Notes under the pieces: generated by a model
The model's database searches: none
What the model was told of the DNA's origin: nothing
What the model saw: only the letters and a program-made list of their open reading frames with translations
Shown here: positions 1 through 5,811 of the stretch, one piece after another
Numbering within the stretch: position 1 is the stretch's first letter
Layout: every line of letters starts with the position of its first letter
Origin: JAICUF01 sp038250675
Lineage (GTDB): Bacteria; Gemmatimonadota; Gemmatimonadetes; Gemmatimonadales; GWC2-71-9
Assembly (NCBI GenBank): GCA_038250675.1
Contig: JBBSCB010000048.1
Coordinates: forward strand, 1 to 16,691
Reading direction: 5' to 3'
DNA length: 16,691 nt
Made by a program: the position numbers and the translations under genes

Positions 1-818
1 CGCCGCGCGTCCTCCGTCTTGGCTTCCGCCAGGAAATAGGTCTCGAACCCGCGGGCGGCTGTGTAGCCGGGACGCTTGGGGAGCGAGTTGATATGAATGC
101 TGAGGAAGAGGTCGCACCCGTCGCTGCAGTAGGCCCCGCGGTCGCCGAGGGCGATCAGGGTGTCGGTCGAGCGGGTCATCCGGACCCCCACGCCGCGGCG
201 CCGCAGCTCATCGCGCACCTGCAACCCGATCTGGAGCGTCACGTCCTTCTCGCGCACCCCCCGGGGAAAGAACAGACCCGGGTTCCCCGGATCCACGCCG
301 CCGTGCCCCGGGTCGATCGTCACCAGGTGTCCCGGGCGGATTCCGGACGGGAGGCGGGCCACCGTGTCGGTGATCGTCACCGTGGGCGCGGCGTCGGTGG
401 AGGCGACCGGAACCGGCAGCGCTCCGGCCTCGACGAGCCGGGCACGCCCGGCGTCATAGGCGTAGCGTGCCCCGAACAGGTCCGGCAGCAGGTCGGTGAC
501 CACCTGCAGGGGCAGGTAGAGCGTGTCCCGGCTCAGGGACACGGCCGCCGCCAGCGGCTGCACGTGGTTGTTGTAGACGTAGAAGGGTGCCCCGATGAGG
601 AACCGGAGCGGCTGGCGCGCAATGGTGATCTCGGCCCATGAGCCGGAGATGCGCGTCGTACCACCCAGGGCGGAGACGAGCGACGATGCCGGCAGCATGG
701 CCGCGCCGGAGGCGTCGGTCCGCACCTCGATCGTCCGCGTGCCGCGCGGCGTGGCGACGGTGATGGACGTGGGGGCGGCCGCGAGCGCCGCGACGATAAG
801 GCCGAACGCGGCGATCAT
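1..818 (-). CDS. N-acetylmuramoyl-L-alanine amidase (Amidase_3), C-terminus cut by window edge
   Basis: This is a zinc-dependent amidase that cleaves the bond between MurNAc and the stem peptide of peptidoglycan, acting outside the cytoplasmic membrane. The 272 visible residues start at ATG 818 with a hydrophobic signal-like segment (residues 1-16). A beta-rich domain resembling copper-amine-oxidase-N-like/AMIN modules follows (about 20-130), then a linker and the catalytic Amidase_3 fold from about 163. The three expected zinc ligands are visible: H172 in DPGHGG, E190 in REKD, and H242 in SIHINS. The reading frame leaves the window at base 1, so the last part of the domain is missing from view and not necessarily from the gene. 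The start codon overlaps the smpB stop as ATGA, so the two are translationally coupled. The family call is firm; the role in daughter-cell separation or sporulation-like remodelling is not determined. Confidence 0.9.
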   Translation of the reverse strand, partial: MIAAFGLIVAALAAAPTSITVATPRGTRTIEVRTDASGAAMLPASSLVSALGGTTRISGSWAEITIARQPLRFLIGAPFYVYNNHVQPLAAAVSLSRDTLYLPLQVVTDLLPDLFGARYAYDAGRARLVEAGALPVPVASTDAAPTVTITDTVARLPSGIRPGHLVTIDPGHGGVDPGNPGLFFPRGVREKDVTLQIGLQVRDELRRRGVGVRMTRSTDTLIALGDRGAYCSDGCDLFLSIHINSLPKRPGYTAARGFETYFLAEAKTEDAR

Positions 819-1303
819 CCGCCACGCCTCCCGACGGCGATCGCGCGGGCCGCCTCACGGTCGGCGATCCGGCGCTTCAGCGCCTCGCGCTTGTCGTGCT
901 GCTTCTTGCCGCGGCCCAGCGCGAGCGCGACCTTGGCCCGCCCGTCCCTGAAGTAGATCTCCAGCGGCACCAGCGTCAGTCCTTGCTGCTCGACCGCTCC
1001 GATCATCCGCTCGATCTCCTTGCGATGCAGGAGCAGCTTGCGTGTCCGGACCGGGTCGTGGTTATAGCGGTTTCCCTGCTCGTAGGGGGTGATGTTCATG
1101 CCGTCCAGGAAGACCTCGCCATTGCGGAGACGCGCGTAGGCCTCCTTGATGGACGCCTTGCCGTTGCGGAGCGACTTGACCTCAGTTCCGGTCAATACGC
1201 TGCCGGTCTCCCACGTCTCGAGGACATGGTAGTCGTGCGTCGCCTTGGGATTTCTGGCGATCGAGGTCTTCCGCTCGGCGGCTGGGGGCGTTTTCTGGGA
1301 CAC
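815..1303 (-). CDS. smpB: SsrA-binding protein SmpB
   Basis: SmpB binds tmRNA and brings it to ribosomes stalled on broken messages (trans-translation). The 162-residue product matches the family length. It shows the expected oligonucleotide-binding barrel (HDYHVLETWETG, LTGTEVKSLRNGKASIKEAYARL, RKLLLHRKEI) and the basic C-terminal tail (GRGKKQHDKREALKRR) that enters the decoding site. I chose GTG 1303 because a promoter at 1322-1350 lies just upstream and the open frame beyond it runs antisense through tRNA-Leu. The 3' end overlaps the amidase start by four bases. The tmRNA gene ssrA, often near smpB, is not visible in this window. Confidence 0.95.
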   Translation of the reverse strand: MSQKTPPAAERKTSIARNPKATHDYHVLETWETGSVLTGTEVKSLRNGKASIKEAYARLRNGEVFLDGMNITPYEQGNRYNHDPVRTRKLLLHRKEIERMIGAVEQQGLTLVPLEIYFRDGRAKVALALGRGKKQHDKREALKRRIADREAARAIAVGRRGG

Positions 1304-1321
1304 GGCGGTTGTCTCGAGCAA

Positions 1322-1350
1322 ATGATAGGCCACGGGCGGAAGCGGGTCAA
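1322..1350 (-). promoter_or_regulatory. Sigma70-type promoter of smpB
   Basis: On the minus strand TTGACC (1350-1345) is separated by 17 nt from TATCAT (1327-1322). Both hexamers match the sigma70 consensus at five of six positions. Transcription would start about 12-13 nt before the GTG start of smpB, which supports that start over any longer reading. It is back to back with the tRNA-Leu promoter. Confidence 0.7.
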
Positions 1351-1359
1351 CGTCCGCGC

Positions 1360-1389
1360 TTGACGCGAGCATGCCGTGGCTGATAAGAT
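1360..1389 (+). promoter_or_regulatory. Promoter of tRNA-Leu with extended -10
   Basis: TTGACG (1360-1365), an 18-nt spacer, and TAAGAT (1384-1389) preceded by TG one base upstream give an extended -10. The predicted transcription start is about 1396, only a few bases before the mature tRNA 5' end at 1399. The -35 box lies nine bases from the -35 box of the divergent smpB promoter. Confidence 0.7.
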
Positions 1390-1398
1390 TGCCGGCTC

Positions 1399-1482
1399 GC
1401 CGAAGTGGTGGAACTGGTAGACGCGCTGCGTTCAGGGCGCAGTGGGCGCAAGCCCGTGCGGGTTCGAGTCCCGCCTTCGGCA
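1399..1482 (+). tRNA. tRNA-Leu (anticodon CAG)
   Basis: The 84-nt gene folds as a class II tRNA. The acceptor stem is GCCGAAG (1399-1405) with CTTCGGC (1475-1481) and discriminator A1482. The anticodon stem is CTGCG/CGCAG around loop TTCAGGG, giving anticodon CAG, which reads the CTG codon. There is a long variable arm (GGGC/GCCC), and the T arm is GCGGG/CCCGC with TTCGAGT. The 3' CCA is not encoded and would be added by the CCA-adding enzyme. It has its own promoter at 1360-1389 and terminator at 1535-1563, so it is a single-gene unit. Confidence 0.96.
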
Positions 1483-1534
1483 CTGGGGAATCTGTTCAAG
1501 CCGGGTGGTGCCAACCGGCAGATGCAGGATCACG

Positions 1535-1563
1535 GCGGACGCGTCAGCGTCCGCTTTGTTTGT
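1535..1563 (+). terminator. Intrinsic terminator of tRNA-Leu
   Basis: A perfect 8-bp stem GCGGACGC/GCGTCCGC with a 4-nt loop (1543-1546) is followed by the T-rich tract TTTGTTTGT (1555-1563). The polarity fits the plus-strand tRNA. On the minus strand no T-tract follows, so it is probably a weak stop for the convergent moeB-like gene. The TCA complementary to that gene's TGA stop forms three of the four loop bases. Confidence 0.85.
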
Positions 1564-2686
1564 CCCCGTTGGCGAGCCACGCGTCGATCCCGCCGGCGAG
1601 TGAGCGCGCCGTGGCGAATCCCGCGCCGCGAAGCAGCTCCACCGCGCGGAGCGAGCGGGCGCCGCGCTGACAGTACACCACCACCGGGGTCCGACGATCC
1701 AGCTCGGACAGCCGCGCCGGCAGCTCACCCAGCGGAATGTGACGCGCGCCTGCGATGTCCGAGAGCTGCACTTCGAACGGCTCGCGCACGTCCAGCAGCT
1801 GCAGCGCCTGCGGCCCGCCCCGTTCGACCCGCAGCTCCGCCGCCGTGATCTCCGCCGTTCCGGCCCCGCCCATCCCGCAGAACGCCTCGTAGTCGATCAG
1901 CGCGTGCACGCTCGCATTGGCACCGCACACCGCGCAGTCGGGGTCCTTGCGGAGCGCGAGCTCGCGGAAGCGCAACGCGAGCGCATCGAAGAGCAGCAGC
2001 CGTCCGATCAGCGATTCGCCGATCCCGAGCACCAGCTTCAGCGCTTCCAGCGCCTGCGTGCTGCCGATGATCCCCGGCAGCACACCCAGCACGCCCCCCT
2101 CGGCGCAGGTCGGCACGAGCCCCGGCGGCGGCGGCTCCGGAAAGAGGCAGCGGTAGCAAGGGCCACGCCGGGCGTCGAACACCGAGGCCTGCCCTTCGAA
2201 TCGGAAGATGCTCCCATAGACGTACGGCACGCCCAGCAGCACGCAGGCATCGTTGAGCAGATACCGGGTGGGGAAATTATCCGAGCCGTCCACCACGACG
2301 TCGTACCCGCCCAGCACCGTCAGCGCGTTAGCCGAGGTGAGCCGCTCGGGGTGGCGGACAACCGCAACGCCGGGGTTCAGATCGCCAAGGCGCGCGGCGG
2401 CTGAGTCCAGCTTGGGCCGGCCGACGCTGCCGGTGCCGTGGAGGATCTGGCGTTGGAGATTGCTGAGATCGACGGCGTCGAAATCGGCCAGGCCGATGGT
2501 GCCGATGCCGGCGGCGGCGAGGTAGAGCGCCGCCGGCGAACCCAGGCCGCCGGCACCGACGACGAGAATCCTGGCGGCGCGCAGACGCTGCTGTCCCGCG
2601 AGGCCGATCTCGGGCAGCAGCAGGTGGCGGGAGTAGCGCAGCAGTTCATCGTGGGAGAGCGCCGGCGAATCCTGGTCCGCGCGCAT
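1544..2686 (-). CDS. moeB: MoeB/ThiF-type E1-like adenylyltransferase fused to a rhodanese domain
   Basis: The 380-residue protein has an N-terminal E1-like domain that uses ATP to adenylate the C-terminal glycine of a ubiquitin-like sulfur carrier (MoaD, ThiS or CysO type). Its C-terminal rhodanese (about 278-375) can pass on sulfane sulfur. Visible motifs are the nucleotide loop GAGGLGS (44-50), R79 in NLQRQ, the D133-G-S-D136 segment, zinc cysteine pairs C177/C180 and C251/C254, conserved C194 (PTCAEGG), and rhodanese active-site C339 in YCQRGARS. This is the architecture of MOCS3 and of actinobacterial MoeZ. Whether it serves molybdopterin, thiamine, tRNA thiolation or cysteine synthesis cannot be told from sequence. 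The start is four bases after the stop of the Rrf2-type regulator, so the two form an operon. Confidence 0.9.
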   Translation of the reverse strand: MRADQDSPALSHDELLRYSRHLLLPEIGLAGQQRLRAARILVVGAGGLGSPAALYLAAAGIGTIGLADFDAVDLSNLQRQILHGTGSVGRPKLDSAAARLGDLNPGVAVVRHPERLTSANALTVLGGYDVVVDGSDNFPTRYLLNDACVLLGVPYVYGSIFRFEGQASVFDARRGPCYRCLFPEPPPPGLVPTCAEGGVLGVLPGIIGSTQALEALKLVLGIGESLIGRLLLFDALALRFRELALRKDPDCAVCGANASVHALIDYEAFCGMGGAGTAEITAAELRVERGGPQALQLLDVREPFEVQLSDIAGARHIPLGELPARLSELDRRTPVVVYCQRGARSLRAVELLRGAGFATARSLAGGIDAWLANGDKQSGR

Positions 2687-2690
2687 GCCG

Positions 2691-3149
2691 TCAGCCCGCA
2701 GGCGAGATGCTCACCAGCTCCTGCACATGCGCCTCGTCCTTCATGAGGTCCGCGACCGAAATCCCCGCGAGCAGGTCGTCGACCCGCCGCTGGAGCGCGT
2801 GCCAGACCGGGCGGATGCTGCAGGCGCCCCCGGGATCGCAGCGATCCGGATCCACCTGGTGGCTGTCGCAGTTGACTTCGAATGTCTGGTGCTCGGACGC
2901 GGCCATGACGTCGCGAACGGAGATCGATTCCGGATCGCGCGTGAGCAGGTAGCCGCCGCGGGCGCCCCGGACGCTGTCCACCAGCCCGGCGCGGCGGAGC
3001 CGCAGGAGGATCTGCTCGATGTAGTCGGCCGGAAGGCGTTCGGTGGCGGCGAGTTCACGCGCGGACACCGGGCCGACGCCGCCGCGACCGCGCCGGGCCA
3101 GACTCAGCACGATGATAAGACTGTATTCCGTCCACGTGGTCACCCGCAT
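2691..3149 (-). CDS. Rrf2-family transcriptional regulator with IscR-like cysteines
   Basis: This 152-residue protein has the Rrf2 winged helix-turn-helix (residues 1-80; TEYSLIIVLSLAR, LPADYIEQILLRLRRAGLVDSVRGARGGYLL). A dimerisation and sensor part follows with three cysteines: C94, C104 and C110. IscR, NsrR and RsrR use a similar three-cysteine patch to hold an Fe-S cluster; spacing here is 9 and 5 intervening residues. It directly precedes the MoeB-rhodanese gene, so sensing of Fe-S status, sulfur supply or nitrosative stress is plausible. CymR-type (no cluster) function is less likely because of the cysteines. Start ATG 3149 is supported by a promoter that puts transcription start at or next to this codon. 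Confidence 0.9.
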   Translation of the reverse strand: MRVTTWTEYSLIIVLSLARRGRGGVGPVSARELAATERLPADYIEQILLRLRRAGLVDSVRGARGGYLLTRDPESISVRDVMAASEHQTFEVNCDSHQVDPDRCDPGGACSIRPVWHALQRRVDDLLAGISVADLMKDEAHVQELVSISPAG

Positions 3150-3154
3150 GCGGG
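3143..3154. promoter_or_regulatory. 12-bp perfect palindrome over the Rrf2 start codon, candidate operator
   Basis: CCCGCATGCGGG is perfectly self-complementary and spans the ATG and the predicted transcription start of the Rrf2 gene. Rrf2 proteins bind as dimers and commonly repress their own gene. Autoregulation is inferred from position only, and GC-rich palindromes of this size also arise by chance. Confidence 0.4.
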
Positions 3155-3155
3155 C

Positions 3156-3184
3156 AATATGGCCGGGGGATGACGCGGCTTCAA
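3156..3184 (-). promoter_or_regulatory. Promoter of the Rrf2-moeB operon, predicted leaderless
   Basis: TTGAAG (3184-3179), a 17-nt spacer, and CATATT (3161-3156) form a reasonable sigma70 promoter in the 48-base gap behind aspA. Only six bases separate the -10 box from the ATG at 3149, so the start of transcription should fall on or beside the A of the start codon. Confidence 0.55.
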
Positions 3185-3197
3185 GGATGACCCGCGG

Positions 3198-4619
3198 TCA
3201 CCCGCCTCCCGGCCGCCCGGTCTCACCCGGGACGCCCAGCTCCGTCATGGCGCGCAGATCGAGGACCTCCTCGAGATCCTTCCCTTCGAGCAGCTTCTTC
3301 TTCACCACGAGCGCCTTCACGGTGAGGCCAGTGGCGAGCGCCTCCTTGGCCAGCTTGGCCGCCGCCGCGTAGCCGATTCGCGGGGCCAGGGCCGTGACGA
3401 GTGCGGGGCTCCGCTCCAGCCAGTGGGCGCACTGCGCCGCATCGGCCTCGATGCCCTGCACGCACTTCTCGGCGAACACCCGCGTCGCATTGGCCAGAAT
3501 CATGACGCTGAACACGATGTTGTGGGTGATGACGGGCATCATGACGTTGAGCTCCAGCTGCCCGGCCTCGGATGCCAGCGCCACCGTCGTGTCGAGCCCC
3601 AGCGCCTGGTAGCAGACCTGGTTGACCATCTCCGCTATCGACGGGTTGACCTTGCCCGGCATGATGCTGGAGCCCGGCTGCACGGATGGGAGCACGATCT
3701 CCGCCAGCCCGGTGCGCGGCCCCGACGCCAGTAGCCGGATGTCGTTCGCGGTGCGATTGAGATCCAGCACATAGGCGCGCAGCGCGCCGCTGAAGCTCGC
3801 CACGTCGCCCATCGACTGCATAAGCTGGATCCGGTCATCGGCTTCCCTGAGATCCAGCCCGCTCACCTCCGAGAGGTATTCGACCATCAACGCGGGATAT
3901 TCCGGCTCCGCGTTGATCCCGGTGCCGACGGCGGTGCCGCCGATGTTCATCTCGCGGAGCCAGTCGGCCGCTTCGACGAGCTTCTGGCGGTGCCGCGCGA
4001 TCGTCCGGCCGTAGGCGGTAAATTCCTGGCCGAGTCGAATGGGCGTGGCGTCCTGCAGATGGGTCCGGCCGCTCTTGATGATTCCGTCAAACGCCTCGCC
4101 GCGGTTGAGAAACGCCTCGGCCAGCGTGTCCATGGCGGCGAGCAGCGCGGGCAGCAGCGCCAGCGTGGCAAGCCGCATCGCCGTGGGGATGACGTCGTTG
4201 GTGCTCTGCGCCATGTTGACGTGATCATTGGGGTGCACCGGCGTGTAGGTGCCGCGCTCGCCACCCAGCAGCTCGTTGGCGCGATTAGCCAGCACTTCGT
4301 TCACGTTCATGTGATGGCTGGTGCCGGCGCCCGCCTGATACACGTCGACGATGAACTGATCGCGGTGCTGTCCGCCAAGCACCTCGTCCGCCGCCTGCAC
4401 AATCGCATCGGCGAGCCGGACCTCCAGGCGGCCGGTCCGCTTGTGCGTGAGTGCCGCGGAGCGCTTGATCCACACCACGGCATCGACAAACGCCGGCAGC
4501 GGGCGCAGCCCCGAGATCGGAAAGTTCTCGGCCGCACGCAGCGTCTGGATGCCGTAGAGTGCGGTGGTCGGAACCGGCTTTTCGCCCAGCGGGTCCTTCT
4601 CGATGCGTGTGCTCGTCAT
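3198..4619 (-). CDS. aspA: Aspartate ammonia-lyase (class II fumarase/aspartase family)
   Basis: The enzyme reversibly deaminates L-aspartate to fumarate and ammonia in the cytoplasm. The 473-residue protein has the superfamily signature GSSIMPGKVNP (316-326) with the catalytic serine loop. Aspartase-leaning features are RIEKDPLGEKPVP and YGIQT at the N-terminus, QSTND (138-142; fumarases usually have SSND), GRTHLQDA (184-191), and EAGQLELNVM (351-360, where fumarase C has GNFELNVF). Part of the C-terminus (VTALAPRIGYAAAAKLAKEA) is shared with fumarase C, so fumarase activity is not fully excluded. The start ATG 4619 lies 33 bases from the divergent cupin start. The C-terminus ends in a low-complexity GRPGGG tail. 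Confidence 0.85.
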   Translation of the reverse strand: MTSTRIEKDPLGEKPVPTTALYGIQTLRAAENFPISGLRPLPAFVDAVVWIKRSAALTHKRTGRLEVRLADAIVQAADEVLGGQHRDQFIVDVYQAGAGTSHHMNVNEVLANRANELLGGERGTYTPVHPNDHVNMAQSTNDVIPTAMRLATLALLPALLAAMDTLAEAFLNRGEAFDGIIKSGRTHLQDATPIRLGQEFTAYGRTIARHRQKLVEAADWLREMNIGGTAVGTGINAEPEYPALMVEYLSEVSGLDLREADDRIQLMQSMGDVASFSGALRAYVLDLNRTANDIRLLASGPRTGLAEIVLPSVQPGSSIMPGKVNPSIAEMVNQVCYQALGLDTTVALASEAGQLELNVMMPVITHNIVFSVMILANATRVFAEKCVQGIEADAAQCAHWLERSPALVTALAPRIGYAAAAKLAKEALATGLTVKALVVKKKLLEGKDLEEVLDLRAMTELGVPGETGRPGGG

Positions 4620-4631
4620 GAGTCCGGACGT

Positions 4632-4643
4632 TTTCAGGTGAAA
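4632..4643. promoter_or_regulatory. Inverted repeat between the divergent aspA and cupin starts
   Basis: TTTCA-GG-TGAAA is an AT-rich imperfect palindrome inside a GC-rich region, in the 33-base gap between two divergent start codons. It is positioned like an operator or shared control site. I could not identify a convincing -35/-10 pair for either gene here; both promoters may lie within the opposite coding region. Confidence 0.25.
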
Positions 4644-4652
4644 GGCGACAGG

Positions 4653-4970
4653 ATGACGCAATATTTCCAGCAGCTCGACGCGACGTTCTCGGCGGAGCGG
4701 CCGGTCAAGCGGGACCTCGCGCGCGGCGGCTCCCTCTTTGCCGGACTCAACTGCTTCGAGCCCGGCCAGACGCAGGCGATGCACACGCATGCCGGCGCGG
4801 ACAAATTCTACTTTGTCGTTTCCGGAAAGGCGAGGATCGCGGTGGGTGGCGATATCGCCACCGTGGAGACCGGCGCGCTGATCTGGGCGCCGGCCGATGT
4901 GCCGCATGGCGTCATCGAGGTGCTCGCCCGCACCGTGCTGCTGGTCGCTATCGCCCCGCCACCCGGCTGA
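4653..4970 (+). CDS. Single-domain cupin protein
   Basis: This 105-residue protein is a small beta-barrel cupin, probably binding a divalent metal. Cupin motif 1 is seen as PGQTQAMHTHAGADKFYFVVSG, with H46 and H48 and with D52 where many members have glutamate. Motif 2 is GALIWAPADVPHGV, with the terminal histidine at H86. The start ATG 4653 is preceded by AAAGGCGACAGG, which offers a ribosome-binding site. It is the only protein gene on the plus strand. Its last 23 bases overlap the 3' end of the convergent membrane-protein gene. The substrate is unknown; such cupins range from isomerases and dioxygenases to sugar- or metabolite-binding regulators. Confidence 0.8.
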   Translation: MTQYFQQLDATFSAERPVKRDLARGGSLFAGLNCFEPGQTQAMHTHAGADKFYFVVSGKARIAVGGDIATVETGALIWAPADVPHGVIEVLARTVLLVAIAPPPG

Positions 4971-5811
4971 CCGCCCGCCGGATCGCCGGCCACCCATACA
5001 TGCGCAGCGCAAGCCACGCACCCAGCGCGAGGCCGACGCCGTTGGTGTAGAACCGCCAGGCCAGCAGCAGCGCGGTGTCGTGCGCGCCCAAATCGCCGGC
5101 CGCGCCACCGAGAAAGCCGAGCTCCACGGCACCCACGCCGGACGGTGTCGGCAGCAGGAGCTGCACATAGAGCAGCGCACACGACCCGACCCAGAGCGGC
5201 CCCGCTGGCGGCGGACTCGGCAGGGTCGACGCCAGCACCGGAAGGATCGCCACGCGGGTGGTGAGGTCGATGAGCGTGAGCGGGGCGCTCGCAAGCAGCG
5301 GCCAGACCGGCATGCGCCGCCAGTAGACGCGGGCCCGGAGCAGCGGACGGCGGAGCTGCCGGGTCAAGGACGTGTGCAGCAGTCCCGCCAGGCGCCATGC
5401 CAGAATGCTCGCGATGGCGACCGCGGCGACCCATGGCCAGGCCCGCCGCGCGCCCGAGAAGAGTCGTGGCCCGGCTGCCGCCCACCAGGCGGGGGCAAAC
5501 GCCCACGCGAGCACCCCGGCCGCCACGAGGATCACCGGCCACGCGGCCAGTACCTCCAGACTGATCGCGACGAATGCCGCCGATGCCGGAACCCGTGCCC
5601 GCAGCATGCCGCCGAGGCGGGCCGGCTCCCCGCCGATGCGGAGCGGGGTGAGCGCGCATGCTGCATCGCCAAATGCGTTGAGTGTGACCGCCTGCCCAAC
5701 GGTGATGCTGCTGCCCAGCCCGCGGAGCATCCACTGGATCCGGAGCGCGCGCGCCACGACGTCGACGGCAATGAGGCCGAGGCACACCACCTGCGCCATG
5801 CCGACGCTCAT
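4948..5811 (-). CDS. Lysylphosphatidylglycerol-synthase transmembrane-domain family protein (flippase-like)
   Basis: The 287-residue protein is an integral membrane protein with about seven or eight hydrophobic helices. It carries the family hallmarks PLRIGGEPARLGGMLR (residues about 55-70) and LLLPTPSGVGAVELGFLGG (about 218-236), as in the membrane half of MprF and in the UPF0104/AglD proteins. It lacks the cytosolic aminoacyl-transferase domain of MprF, so lipid or lipid-linked-sugar translocation is more likely than lysyl transfer. Its start overlaps the stop of the upstream GT4 glycosyltransferase as ATGA, suggesting the pair makes and moves a glycolipid. At 287 residues it is slightly short for the family. 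Its 3' end overlaps the convergent cupin gene. Confidence 0.85.
   Translation of the reverse strand: MSVGMAQVVCLGLIAVDVVARALRIQWMLRGLGSSITVGQAVTLNAFGDAACALTPLRIGGEPARLGGMLRARVPASAAFVAISLEVLAAWPVILVAAGVLAWAFAPAWWAAAGPRLFSGARRAWPWVAAVAIASILAWRLAGLLHTSLTRQLRRPLLRARVYWRRMPVWPLLASAPLTLIDLTTRVAILPVLASTLPSPPPAGPLWVGSCALLYVQLLLPTPSGVGAVELGFLGGAAGDLGAHDTALLLAWRFYTNGVGLALGAWLALRMYGWPAIRRAVSRVAGR

Noticed and set aside
454..858. Minus-strand open frame overlapping the amidase start
   Set aside because: The real gene is in a different frame (start 818) with signal sequence and amidase zinc ligands; this frame is Arg-rich noise.
1371..1848. Plus-strand open frames through tRNA-Leu and the moeB 3' end
   Set aside because: They read through a structured tRNA and terminator and show no protein family features.
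3990..4652. Long plus-strand extension upstream of the cupin
   Set aside because: It is antisense to aspA, and the cupin fold with its ribosome site starts at 4653.
4620..5294. Extended N-terminus of aspartate ammonia-lyase (open frame to 5294)
   Set aside because: The extension is antisense to the cupin and to part of the flippase-like gene and looks like shuffled Arg/Gly/Ser codons. The family N-terminus begins at ATG 4619.
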